The notes under the pieces: model-generated
Database searches by the model: none
What the model saw: only the letters and a program-made list of their open reading frames with translations
What the model was told of the DNA's origin: nothing
Assembly: GCA_019009955.1 (NCBI GenBank)
Contig: CM032233.1
Coordinates: forward strand, 123,134,501-123,198,500
Direction of reading: 5' to 3'
Length of the DNA: 64,000 bases
Source: Riptortus pedestris
Taxonomy: Eukaryota > Arthropoda > Insecta > Hemiptera > Alydidae
Shown here: positions 22,551 through 29,279 of the stretch, in pieces
Layout of the letters: every line of letters starts with the position of its first letter
How positions within the stretch are numbered: the stretch's first letter is position 1
Program-made: the position numbers and the translations under genes

Positions 22551-23440
22551 TTGTCTGTTACCACTCTAGCGATCGCATTTCTTATTGGATCGGAACCAAA
22601 ATCGATATATAAGCATTTCATGCGAAACTAAAGGTCGAGTTCGTTAATGGCTGAAATCGAACCAGTGAGGTAGACTTTCGACCAGGAGGGGTAATTTCAA
22701 AAATTTAAAATACTCCGTTATTATGCGTTGGATCGAGAAATTGTATAGAACCAAACTTATAGCAAATGTAATGTTCTATAAATGTTGTTATGTACTTTTT
22801 TTCACTATCTTGATTATTAACCGAGATATTTGGATTTATTAGTTTTCGGCCTTCAATAAAGCCCCACTCCGACTCATGTCATATTAACAATATAGGCTGT
22901 TATATTATGGAGCACTTTATTTGAAGCCTCAATACTAAATATTGTGATCATTTAACCTTGACGTTTTGAGATAAGTGCAAATACGTGATGCGCATAGGAA
23001 ATCTGCTTAGTTAACGTAGCCCCTGCGTGACGGAATTCTTTTAATTGGAGTAGTTTTGTCAGTACTAATACCCATTGTTGATAACTGGTTAAGAAAAAAT
23101 TAACTAGTATTTTTCTATATTTGTAGTGGTTGTTGAATAATGCATTTAGGTTACCGTCAGGGTATGGTGTTCCACCGCCATAGGAGCCATTCACTGCTAG
23201 GTTCCTCACCCTGTTCCTGGGGTAAACGTAAGGCCTGTAGTAAGGCTGAGGTCCACTCTCCTCTACCAGCTCCAATCTAGCGGGTTTCACAACCAAGTTA
23301 TCGAACGGCTCAACCATCCTTTTAGGTGACTCGGCAGCCCTTGGCCCCACGACCAATTTCTCCATGGGGGGGCCACTGCCCCCGAGAGCATCTGCCCCCA
23401 CGAGCAGGAACAGTAGCGGCAAACACATAGGAGAGTGCAT
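375..23440 (-). CDS. mesh: mesh-like septate junction protein, 5' part (exons 1-2; gene continues off the left edge)
   Basis: Two minus-strand exons join in frame: 23440-23155 (286 nt, ends phase 1) and 604-375 (230 nt), giving the first 172 residues. Residues 1-19 look like a signal peptide (MHSPMCLPLLFLLVGADA, then LGG). A Pro/Tyr-rich linker with a PYYRPYVYPRNR stretch follows. Exon 2 encodes SKFLYWFFDRDLKGG, a Gly-Asp-Leu-Gln segment, and HKNLNFQLPFFGFRFNYTR. From memory of the family, this is the characteristic entry into the NIDO domain of insect Mesh, a transmembrane smooth-septate-junction protein with NIDO, AMOP, VWD and sushi domains. The next exon would begin at the conserved Asn-Gly-Tyr-Leu motif, outside the window. 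The phase match (1/1) between the exons supports the join, but an extra small symmetric exon in the 22.5-kb intron cannot be excluded. The family call rests on remembered similarity, not a search. Confidence 0.75.
926..1618 (+). mobile_element. HINE-like element, short variant, intact
   Basis: Starts TCCGTCACGCAGGGGCTGCG, with subterminal GCAGATTTCCC at about 954. Contains a (TA)n core at 1463-1492. Ends with the TTCCCTTAAGGGAA hairpin and CTAA at 1615-1618. The 5' subterminal motif is the inverse of the 3' hairpin arm, giving asymmetric terminal inverted repeats as in Helentron-associated elements. No coding capacity. Confidence 0.75.
1690..2145 (+). mobile_element. HINE-like 5' fragment
   Basis: Begins with a diverged 5' end (CCTAAACTAAGTAGATTTCCC) about 75 bp after the previous copy. 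Carries the long-variant internal modules up to a GAGTTTGGTAACGG motif near 2113, then stops without a TA core or 3' hairpin. The following 2146-2360 shows nothing I recognise. Confidence 0.5.
2484..2575. repeat. (CA)n-(TA)n compound microsatellite
   Basis: About 34 bp of CA followed by about 57 bp of TA, forming the core of the surrounding HINE-like copy. The short open frames on both strands here are only repeat translations (Thr-His, Tyr-Ile). Confidence 0.95.
2668..3084. mobile_element. Fold-back element with ~170-bp inverted arms
   Basis: The arm 2668-2842 (TCATACCTATC..., ending GTTTAGTCCA) is repeated in inverse at 2913-3084 with few mismatches, around a ~70-bp centre. The arms carry the conserved block GATGCCATCGCATCGAAAGC (plus strand at 3006-3025, inverse in the left arm). 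This block resembles the hammerhead-like motif found in pseudo-LTRs of Penelope-type retroelements. No coding sequence. Confidence 0.75.
3630..4199. other. Unassigned AT-rich stretch
   Basis: No gene, RNA or recognised repeat is visible here. Short open frames on both strands have no codon or domain signal. Confidence 0.5.
4200..5125 (-). mobile_element. HINE-like element, long variant
   Basis: The inverted 3' end (TTAGCAGATTTCCC) is at 4200 and the 5' end (TGACGGA) at 5125. The TA core is reduced to a few units near 4325. An 11-C run lies at 4754-4764. Contains the degenerate modules shared with the copies at 6679 and 12186. Confidence 0.7.
5140..5282 (-). repeat. tRNA-derived SINE, internally deleted
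   Basis: Matches the SINE at 13691-13910. The tail-side body (CAGGTTACCACCC) and the tRNA-like head (inverse of CGAGATTAGGACCAACGCC...) are present. About 75 bp between them, including the B-box part of the head, is missing. Confidence 0.65.
5401..6356 (+). mobile_element. HINE-like element, long variant, diverged
   Basis: The 5' end lacks the first ~15 bp (TGCGTGAACTAAGCAAATTTCCC). The internal modules are present. The TA core is almost lost (around 6215-6232). The 3' end GGGAAATCTGCTAA ends at 6356, but the hairpin's left arm is truncated. Confidence 0.6.
6357..6678. other. Unassigned stretch
   Basis: No coding, RNA or repeat signal recognised. Confidence 0.5.
6679..7602 (-). mobile_element. 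HINE-like element, long variant, intact
   Basis: The inverted 3' hairpin end is at 6679-6710 and the 5' end (CGTGACGGA) at 7602. A short (TA)n core lies at 6805-6820 and an 11-C run at 7243-7253. Confidence 0.75.
7640..7737 (+). mobile_element. HINE-like 3' fragment; unassigned DNA to 7983
   Basis: CTAGGTAGGACCGATGGAGA through a CCCTTAAGGAAAATAGACTAA terminus is a diverged 3' end. The following 7738-7983 is relatively GC-rich unique sequence with no recognised gene. Confidence 0.5.
7984..8886 (+). mobile_element. HINE-like element, short variant, carrying a MITE
   Basis: Intact termini (TCCGTCACGC at 7984; hairpin and CTAA at 8883-8886), with a long (TA)n core at 8702-8761. The stretch 8515-8685 is foreign (see MITE). 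It replaces the usual GCGACCGCTAGAG segment before the TA core. Confidence 0.75.
8515..8685. mobile_element. Small TIR element (MITE)
   Basis: The left end AATAAGCTGCACTCTCACCT is the inverse of the right end, which reads (in complement) AATAAGCTGCCCTCTTTCTG. Similarity continues through CCTCCTAAT.TGC for about 50 bp, with gaps. The element is 171 bp, AT-rich inside, and flanked by A-rich and T-rich runs. Confidence 0.6.
9058..9741 (-). mobile_element. HINE-like element, short variant, nested
   Basis: Complete copy with TTAG at 9058 and GACGGA ending at 9741. The TA core is at 9184-9224 and a GGGGGGG run at 9308. It is inserted in a T-run of the copy that surrounds it, in the opposite orientation. 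Confidence 0.75.
10377..11891 (+). mobile_element. Non-autonomous Helitron with internal tandem repeats
   Basis: The left end reads AAAATTGTAACCTCTGTCTG. The right end is the hairpin CCCGGGCGAAGCCGGG followed by TAACTTAGCTAGT, the CTAG(T) terminus typical of Helitrons. Inside, a block beginning near AGGAGTGGGG..., GGAGGCCTGAAATTAAAAAT recurs at about 10639, 10940, 11094, 11394 and 11690 (about 300-bp spacing, one shortened). No Rep/helicase coding is visible. (TA)n flanks both ends. Confidence 0.75.
12046..12185 (+). mobile_element. Truncated HINE-like 5' end in tandem
   Basis: Intact 5' terminus TCCGTCACGCAGGGGCTGCG, about 140 bp long. It is followed directly by another full 5' terminus at 12186, as a head-to-tail duplication of the 5' part. 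Confidence 0.65.
12186..13137 (+). mobile_element. HINE-like element, long variant, intact
   Basis: 5' end TCCGTCACGAAGGGGCTGCG; a run of nine G at 12533-12541; (TA)n core at 12956-13012; 3' hairpin and CTAA at 13134-13137. It joins the next copy (13141) with only AAG between them. Confidence 0.75.
13141..14222 (+). mobile_element. HINE-like element, long variant, 3' truncated, with SINE insert
   Basis: Starts TCCATCATGGAAGGGCTGC. The internal modules are interrupted by a SINE at 13691-13910 and continue to TAGGTAGGATCGATGGACAT, where the copy stops at about 14222 without the terminal hairpin. Confidence 0.65.
13691..13910 (-). repeat. tRNA-derived SINE with 13-bp target duplication
   Basis: The head is on the minus strand at the high-coordinate end. 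It has a tRNA-like A-box region, then GGCGAGTTCGATTCCCACC (B box), then a ~120-bp body ending in a short TAA-rich tail at 13691. A perfect direct repeat TATTCACGATAGA flanks it (13678-13690 and 13911-13923), proving retrotransposition into the HINE-like copy. Confidence 0.85.
14223..15240. other. Unassigned stretch within mesh intron 1
   Basis: Open frames of 65-88 aa on the minus strand lack any recognised domain. A short (CA)n lies at 14720-14743 and a small CTAGTAATTACTGTA tandem array at 15150-15240. No gene is supported. Confidence 0.5.
15241..15482 (-). mobile_element. HINE-like 5' fragment
   Basis: Carries the long-variant 5' region, reading in inverse from GATATATTTCATTAATTG to TTTACGCAGCCCCTGCGTGA at about 15475. 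Nothing recognised follows to 15690. Confidence 0.6.
15690..15832 (-). mobile_element. HINE-like 3' part with (CA)n-(TA)n core; unassigned to 16118
   Basis: A diverged ATGAAGCGATTTTTCCAAAT...GGTCCGTTCT segment abuts (CA)n at 15762-15796 and (TA)n at 15797-15831. 15833-16118 is unassigned. Confidence 0.5.
16164..17398 (-). mobile_element. Helitron, second subfamily
   Basis: In inverse, the 3' end is the hairpin CCCGGGCATCGCCGGG, then TACCTTAGCTAGT against a (TA)n array (16119-16163). The first ~580 bp match the copy at 23874. Further in, the GGCCTCCTTTATTACTCC block shows kinship with the tandem unit of the other Helitron subfamily. No protein coding. Confidence 0.65.
17399..17866 (+). mobile_element. 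Diverged HINE-like fragment with (CA)n-(TA)n core
   Basis: The internal module (AATATTCAATATAGAGAAAC...GGAGATATTTCGAATTTTC), then a core at 17720-17788, then CGATGGACTTTTAAAGAAACG and a damaged terminus. 17867-18221 shows nothing recognised. Confidence 0.55.
18222..18312 (-). mobile_element. HINE-like 3' end fragment
   Basis: TTTTAGCAGATTTCCCTCCA with a hairpin, then CAGCTATTGGGGTTG, ending at CATCAATCAG. 18313-18536 is unassigned. Confidence 0.55.
18537..20000 (-). mobile_element. HINE-like copy whose TA core received a Helitron
   Basis: The 3' part is at 18537-18645. The interior resumes at 19736 with TGTCTGTTACAGCACTAGCG and runs to about 20000, where a T-run blurs the end. Between them lie (TA)n, a Helitron (18686-19650), and (TA)n(CA)n at 19651-19731. 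20000-20240 is mostly unassigned. Confidence 0.6.
18686..19650 (+). mobile_element. Helitron inside a HINE-like TA core
   Basis: Left end AAAATTGTAACCTCTGTCTG; right end hairpin CCCGGGCGAAGCCGGG, then TATCTAAGCTAGT. The internal GGGAGG-CTGAAATTAAAAAT block occurs twice (near 18940 and 19218). No Rep/helicase. Confidence 0.75.
20373..21545 (-). mobile_element. Helitron, left copy of an inverted pair
   Basis: The inverted 3' terminus (AGTAACCCGGCTTCGCCTGGG) is at 20373. The 5' end (inverse of AATTGTAACCTCTGTCTGTA) abuts (TA)n at 21546. The internal ~300-bp block recurs near 20745, 21000 and 21300. Confidence 0.7.
21546..21602. repeat. (TA)n at the centre of the Helitron palindrome
   Basis: About 57 bp of pure TA lying exactly between the two 5' ends. 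Confidence 0.9.
21603..22491 (+). mobile_element. Helitron, right copy of an inverted pair
   Basis: Starts at GCCATAGACACGATACCTGC, so the first ~65 bp of the 5' end are missing next to the TA array. The 3' end is GAGCGAAGCCGGGTATCCCA plus GCTAGT. It shares private variants (ATACCTGCAATTTGTAGCTT) with the left copy only. Confidence 0.7.
23155..23440 (-). CDS. mesh: mesh exon 1 (start codon and signal peptide)
   Basis: The ATG is at 23440-23438. The exon encodes a hydrophobic LPLLFLLVG core, then a secreted-looking linker ending ...GGGTPYPD. The donor reads GACG|GTAACC at 23155/23154 and leaves phase 1. The open frame runs on past the donor to 22952, but there it translates transposon sequence. 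I therefore end the exon at the donor that is in phase with exon 2. Confidence 0.7.
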
Positions 23441-23873
23441 CCTATAGGACTGGCCTCAAAACCACCTGCTCTACCTCTCTCTTATCAATGCCCCGCCCAC
23501 GGCAAATACCATATTTAATACTTCAACTGATAAACTGCTTCAGGACTATACTTCAAGTGAGTCAGAGGGATTAGTCAGAAAAATCAAATAATTATGAATT
23601 TTCCAACAATTCACTGACTCAAACAACAACCCAATATTATGCAACATCCTCTATTGCCACGTATATTCATTCATAAAGACGGTGACTATTACACTGTTTC
23701 AAAATATATATGAGCAGATTTTCCTGAAGACAAATCAGCTATTATTAACATTGCTCCGTTAATATGAAATATGATATACGAAACAGAACAGCATATTATT
23801 TTCAATTATTAACATAAATTTTCTTCTTCGAACGTTCTATAATCATTAATAATACCTAAAATATATATATACA
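23441..23873. promoter_or_regulatory. Upstream region of mesh (putative)
   Basis: This is the mesh 5' flank on the minus strand. It contains a purine-rich GATAAGAGAGAGG near 23478-23490 but no clear TATA or initiator, so I do not place a start site. A small CAGATTTTCCTGAAGACAAA remnant lies at 23715. Confidence 0.3.
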
Positions 23874-24460
23874 CTAGCTAAGGTATCCGGCGATGCCCGG
23901 GAAATCATTGTTGACTGACTAATGATGGTATTCTTATAGTAAGACTTCAATGTGTACAAATACACTTCTCTCCACGACGTAATGTTTTTGCGAAATAGGC
24001 AATCCTAAAGGGTAAATTTTGCGTATTAATAGAATAGAAATTTTAGTTATGAAGAACAAATAAAAATGTGTTCCTAATCTATCCCTCTACACTTTTTGAC
24101 TCACCGTTTTGGAATAATTCAAACCATTATCATGAATAGCATTTATTACAATTAAATATCATCTATAATGAACATATTTCCTTTCAAAAACCAATCCGAG
24201 CACATATAGTTTAAGCATAGTTTAGCACGTAAGGTTATATTCGTAATAGTAGATCTCAGTCGAAATCACTTCCCGCAATACCAGCATTAAACAGGAAATA
24301 AGTAAACTCAATTAACTTTATTAGCCTCCCGTCTATTTCCGCTCTCTCATTAGAGTTATCTACATTCTTCTCCTTAAATTATTGATTCAAAATATTATTG
24401 TAATAATTTATCTACCTGATGTAAATAAATAATAGTGCTAACCTAAAAATAAGTTCATTT
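23874..24460 (-). mobile_element. Helitron second subfamily, cut by a LINE
   Basis: The inverted end CTAGCTAAGGTATCCGGCGA starts here. The ~585 bp match 16164-16750 closely. Similarity stops at AATAAGTTCATTTA, where LINE sequence begins. Confidence 0.7.
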
Positions 24461-25343
24461 AGGAACTGACTTTTCACTGAAGTTTCACAAGACTGACTTT
24501 GGAACAGCAGCTGCTGCACTCATTGACGACCACACATATGCCAAAAGATTAAATTGGACATCAAGTATTTACTTAGCTGAACTACACGCTATACTCCTAT
24601 CTCTAGAAAACCTACAAAATGTTCAAAATTGCAAAATAATTTTATTTTCGAACTCTCTAAGTTCTTTACTCTTTTTAAAAAACATATATTCCACTCATCC
24701 TATTATAACAAACATTTTTGAACACATTCATAATCATCAGAATCACATAACATTGGTGTCGCTACCAGGACACCAGAATATTGGACGAAGCGCTGAAGTT
24801 GACATGCTCGCAAAACTAACGACAGAAAACACCAATACTGACATTAAAAAAATAACTTCGGACGACCTACAAAACTACATTAAAACTAACATACTCCAAG
24901 ACTGGCAACAGGACTGGTTACTAACAGACAACAAACTGAGACAAATTAAAACTACAGTTAAGACATGGAGTGACAAATTTGAAGTATTTACACGGAGAGA
25001 CGAAGTATTCTTTACGAGACTACGTATAGGTCATTCTTTCCTTACCCATGGTTATCTATTTGAAAAGAAGAGAATGCCTAACTGCAATGTGTGTAATGCT
25101 CCGCTCACAATAAACACATACTAACAGACTGCAAAAGACGTGACCATCTAAAGATCCCTCATCACTTACACGACTTACTTACTGAAGGTAGCCCACATAT
25201 TCCTATAATACTCCAACATTTACATGACATTAACATATACTCACAAATTTAGAATTGTTACATTTTAAAATCCTTTTTAATCCTTCTTAAATTAAATATT
25301 TTAGACTCCAGCTAAACTGTTTCACTGTATGCTTATGTGTGTG

Positions 25344-25374
<31 letters not shown>

Positions 25375-25378
25375 ATGC

Positions 25379-25416
<38 letters not shown>

Positions 25417-25958
25417 ATGTTTGTATGGGTGATAAAGAAAGTGAGCATATGATTGTAAATATTTTAGATATTAGAAATCTTCATTTTATTGTACATACTA
25501 ATTTTTATTTATTTAATTTTAGTTTAATTTTTATCCATTGAAAGTATATAATTGTTTACATAATTTTATTAGTCTTTATAGTTTTTAATTATCTAGTTTC
25601 CTTACAAGATTTTTTGATTTTTGAATTTAATGTTTTGTTTTTGTTTATTTATTTTATTTGTTGTTTCGTGTTTATTGTTGTTTTTCGTTGTTTTGTTATT
25701 TGATTGCGTTCTGTTATTTAGTTGAGTTTTATTTAGTTGCGTTCCGTTATTTAGTTGTGTTTTGTTATATTGTTGCGTTCTGTTATTTAGTCGAGTTTTG
25801 TTATTTGTTTGCGTTCTTAGTTTGTATTGTTTAATTTTTTCTTGATACTATTTTCATTTTTGTATTTTGTTTATATAAATTGTTTTTGTTTTGTTTTTTT
25901 ATGAGCAATATCGCCTCGCTGCGAACGCTCCAAAATAAAATAAAATAAATAAATAAAG
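24461..25958 (+). mobile_element. 5'-truncated non-LTR retrotransposon
   Basis: The 3' end of a LINE: RNase H domain, C-terminal region, then a T-rich 3' UTR. The UTR has (TG)n at 25336-25416 and a degenerate TTATTTAGTTG-type array (25680-25830). It ends in AAATAAAATAAATAAATAAA. The RNase H places it among I/R1/Jockey-related clades that carry this domain. Confidence 0.75.
24470..25250 (+). pseudogene. RNase H and C-terminal region of a LINE ORF2, frameshifted
   Basis: Translation gives an RNase H-like fold: GTAAAALIDD, YLAELHAILLSLENL (catalytic-type Glu), LFSNSLSSL (where Asp-Ser is expected) and LVSLPGHQNIGRSAEVDMLA (usually WxPxHxGI.GNExAD). Then comes a conserved tail, RRDEVFFTRLRIGHSFLTHGY and a Cys-x2-Cys motif. 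A one-base deletion near 25113 shifts the frame; in the restored frame the tail continues through HILTDCKRR to a stop near 25250. The Asp-to-Asn change in the DS motif also argues against activity. Dead copy. Confidence 0.75.
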
Positions 25959-26800
25959 ATCAAGTTCGCTACCTGTTGATTCTGATAAGAAGCAAGAGGT
26001 GGGTTTAAAGGGGGGGGGATTAGAGTATTCAAAATATCTAGATTATTATGAGTCCGGTCTAAAATGTTAATAACTAATCGAGTTGAAAATTTAATTTTCT
26101 ATAAATACTAATCTCTTCATTCTTCTTTATTTCGAATTTTAACCAAGATAATTGCATTTTTTATTTAATTTCAGCATTCAGTACCTCTCCCCCTCCTTGT
26201 CATCGCTCGTTAACATTACGCCAATATGTCGAGAAACGTTTTATTCCTAGCTTATATACTGAATAGTGTTTTCAGCAGATCAACTATCATTACCACTCTC
26301 AATATTTAACTGTTTCATTCAACACAAAAGATTATATTCATTTATGGCTGAAATAACCGAAAATTCGTAATGGCTCAGTTATAATGAATCGGAGTAGAAA
26401 ATGTTATAGAGTCAACCTTGTTAAACCGTTAATTCTCTACAAATGTTGTTCTATACAACCCTCCTCGTACCTCAAATATTATGCAGGTTATTCGTACTTT
26501 CTTGTTTTCAGCCTTCAGTAAACCGACTTCTGCAGTATTTCCTTAGAAAGAAAGAAAATATGATGTTTGTGTGCTCGCTCGTTCGTGTGTGTGTTTCTAT
26601 GTGTTGGTGCGCGTGCACGCAAGGATCATCAAAGTTTTAGTGATCGTAATTTTTGTTTAATTGACAAGCGCATTTTCATTATCTACTAACAAGGGGGATG
26701 CACGGCCTCCCCCCTCACCGATTTGAACGAACATTTTTCCATATTTAGTGCCTAATGAAAAACCAATTCTGATAAAGCGAGAGAACGCACTTCATCTAAA
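25959..26800 (-). mobile_element. Old HINE-like material
   Basis: Begins GATCAAGTTCGCTACCTG and carries two rounds of degenerate internal modules (TTATTATGAGTCCGGTC; TTATAATGAATCGGAG). No clear termini. Confidence 0.45.
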
Positions 26801-26805
26801 AAAAG

Positions 26806-27785
26806 TCCGTCACGCAGGGGCTGCGTAAACTAAGCAGATTTCCCACGTGAAGTTTTACAATAGAGAAATTTCACGAGAGCCGAGCCAGTCAAAGAAACGG
26901 CCGAACTAGCTTTTGGCGGGAAAGTAACTCTCGTCCGTTAGGCTCCGAGATTAAATTAAAAACAATTCAATCTCAAAAAACAACAAGAACACAAAAGATG
27001 GACTTACCGTTAATGATAGCAGCGCTCTGAACACTTATTACACCAACACTAAATAGTACCACAGAATATCCATTATTTGTAAGACTTAATACTGCTGTGA
27101 ATATTAAGTAAACAAATAAAGGGCAAGTCAAATGGTAAGAACCTTCCTGATAGCAAACAGTCTGAGTTCTAAACAATCAGGTTAGCCAGCTTTTACCGGA
27201 AATAAAAGCAATTATGGAAATATATTTGAATATAAGTTATAAATTTTATTCATATAACTATTTATTATATCTAGTACTGTAATTAATAATAGACCAGAAT
27301 AATTTTAATCACAACCATTCCAAATTTAGGAATCCGGGAAGAAAATAGAAAGGGGGGGAGGGGGCAAAATACGATTCAGACGGCTATGAGATTTTCACAT
27401 GATTAAGGAACAAGCAGGTTAGCCAGCGAAGGTTTACAATAGATAAATAAACATAGAGGTAACTCTTCCGTGAATATTAGTGAATAATTACAAAAGGCAA
27501 TGAGAAATCTTTCAGTGAATTTACAATATAAGTTAATAGTCCTTACAACGTAATACGGCTGGAAAGTAAACAAACAGGTTAGCCAACCTTGTAGTGCAGT
27601 ATCGATAGATAGACCGGAATAACAAACAATTAAAGAAATATATCTGAATATAAAATATTAATTTTATTGGAAACTATTTATTATAGTTAGTGGAGTAATT
27701 TGAAATGAATCAAAATAATTTCTATCTCAATCCTTCAGATTTTTGTAGTCCAAGAAAAAAAAGGGGGGGGGGGGTTCAACAGAAC

Positions 27786-27844
<59 letters not shown>

Positions 27845-27969
27845 GTTTTGAACGGACCTCATTTTCGTCATCTACTAAGTAGGATCGATGGACATTTGAA
27901 GAAAAATGTCGAAAATTCCGTCATGAGTACAACCTCAATAGCTGATTTCCCTGAAGGGAAATCTGCTAA
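26806..27969 (+). mobile_element. HINE-like element with (TA)n core
   Basis: Intact 5' end TCCGTCACGCAGGGG and 3' hairpin (TTCCCTGAAGGGAA) with CTAA at 27966-27969. The interior has a duplicated AAACAGGTTAGCCA module at 27173, 27405 and 27574. A 12-G run lies at 27763-27774 and (TA)n at 27788-27838. Confidence 0.7.
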
Positions 27970-28030
27970 AAATTGTTAAAGTTTGCCTAAAGTCTTGAGT
28001 TGTGCCCGAGACATATATTTCAAGGAGTCC

Positions 28031-28092
28031 CCCGGGGCTCAGGGGATAGCGCTTTCCTTTTGTAACCGGAAATCTTGAGATCGAAACTATAA
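28031..28092 (+). repeat. tRNA-like remnant (tRNA-Thr type)
   Basis: GGGGCTCAGGGGATAGCGC (A-box-like), a TTGTAA anticodon-loop-like segment and GAGATCGAAACT (B-box-like) are in tRNA order. The acceptor stem does not close, so it is a tRNA pseudogene or SINE head rather than a working tRNA. Confidence 0.5.
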
Positions 28093-28218
28093 TTTAAAAA
28101 CAAAACTAACTAAATTATTTAGAAAAATAATACTTAGTTATGTGAAATAATTTTCAAATGTTCATTGGCGAGGCCTATTGGAAATTCTAGTTATTTGTTC
28201 AAACGACTTATCCAGACA

Positions 28219-28312
28219 ACGTTTGTCAAAAGAACTTGGCTTCACAGGCTTATCCAAAGAGTTTATACGTCTATTGGGATACGACTGAGAAGCCAAGTTC
28301 TTTGAGAAACGT
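28219..28312. repeat. Long imperfect hairpin
   Basis: The arm 28219-28243 (ACGTTTGTCAAAAGAACTTG...) pairs with 28289-28312, including an uninterrupted AGAACTTGGCTTC / GAAGCCAAGTTCT stem, around a 45-nt loop. Confidence 0.7.
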
Positions 28313-28584
28313 CTTTTGTGCAAATATCTGAAACAAGACAGTTTAGCCTTAATCCAATCATTCCAACTCTACTTCACGTTGCTGATGAGTCATCGTATGA
28401 CGAAAACGATTACTACTGAAGTCCCTCTTTTTACACTGAAACTAATTTCAAGATATTGTCATTTATGTCTATGATAGACTTTCAGTGTGTAGTTATGTTG
28501 GGGCTGACTTCGTTTCGATATTTCTGGTCTGTTCAGCTAGGCGTGTGCTATACAGGAGCTTTTGCTAAAACCTTTAGCTTAGGA

Positions 28585-29175
28585 CAGTGGTCGGCAAACT
28601 GCGCCTCCAGAGCCGCATGTGGGATCTTTGGCTCCGGCACAAATATCCACGGAAGGCGAATAATATTTTCATTTAAAAAAAAAAAATATTTGTTAAGAAA
28701 TAAATTACATCTTATTTTGATAAATTAAAATTCTTCTATAAATCGAGAACATGTATACTTTTTTTTTACATTAAAAGATAGATAGGTAATTACAATTTTA
28801 TATTGTTGTAAAAATACGGAACGAACGTCGAGTTTAATTTTATTAGTTTTCGTGAACATAAACACAAACCATGCACAAGCTACTGGCTGAAATTGTTCGT
28901 ATGTTTTCGGCGTACTCCGGTGTAATACAAAGGTACCACAAGCATTAAAATTAAAAGCAACATCATACAAACTTGACTTACTCAAACTTTCTAAGGAGAT
29001 GCAAGCACATTGTTCGCATTAATAAATATTTGTTAAGTATGAAATTTAGTCTTTTTTAGTGTACTACTAATTTAATGTAAAAAAAGTTTACTAAACAAGC
29101 AGATTTGGCAATTTGTTTTGAAATTGTTGTAATGTTCATATTTGGCTCTTTGGCTAAAATGTTTGCCGACCCCTG
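28585..29175. mobile_element. hAT-type MITE
   Basis: The ends CAGTGGTCGGCAAACTGCGC and, in complement, CAGGGGTCGGCAAACATTTT are hAT-type inverted termini. They are flanked by the 8-bp duplication GCTTAGGA / GCTTAGAA (28577-28584, 29176-29183; one mismatch). The interior is AT-rich, with GAGCCGCATGTGGG/TTTGGCTC subterminal repeats and no transposase. Confidence 0.8.
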
Positions 29176-29279
29176 GCTTAGAACAAAGTTCAGTTATGGA
29201 ATTTCACTAGTTGTGTAACAACCAATTTCGTTGACAAATGTCTGGGAATCCAAAACGTAGTGTATCCAAAAGTGTATTC

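Larger units (their letters stand above)
20242..23035 (-). mobile_element. HINE-like copy split by a head-to-head Helitron pair
   Basis: The 3' part is at 20242-20369. The rest resumes at 22552 (TGTCTGTTACCACTCTAGCG) and runs to the 5' end CGTGACGGAA at 23035. The intervening 2.2 kb is two inverted Helitron copies with TA arrays. Confidence 0.65.

Noticed and set aside
22952..23154. Extension of mesh exon 1 to the stop at 22952
   Set aside because: Past the donor at 23155 the frame runs into HINE-like 5' sequence (the CGTCACGCAGGGGCTACGTT end), and the exon 2 phase supports splicing instead.
25329..25541. Cys/Val-rich 70-aa open frame
   Set aside because: Translation of a (TG)n run in the LINE 3' UTR.
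28031..28092. Functional tRNA gene
   Set aside because: The A- and B-box-like segments are present, but the acceptor stem and several stem pairs do not close.
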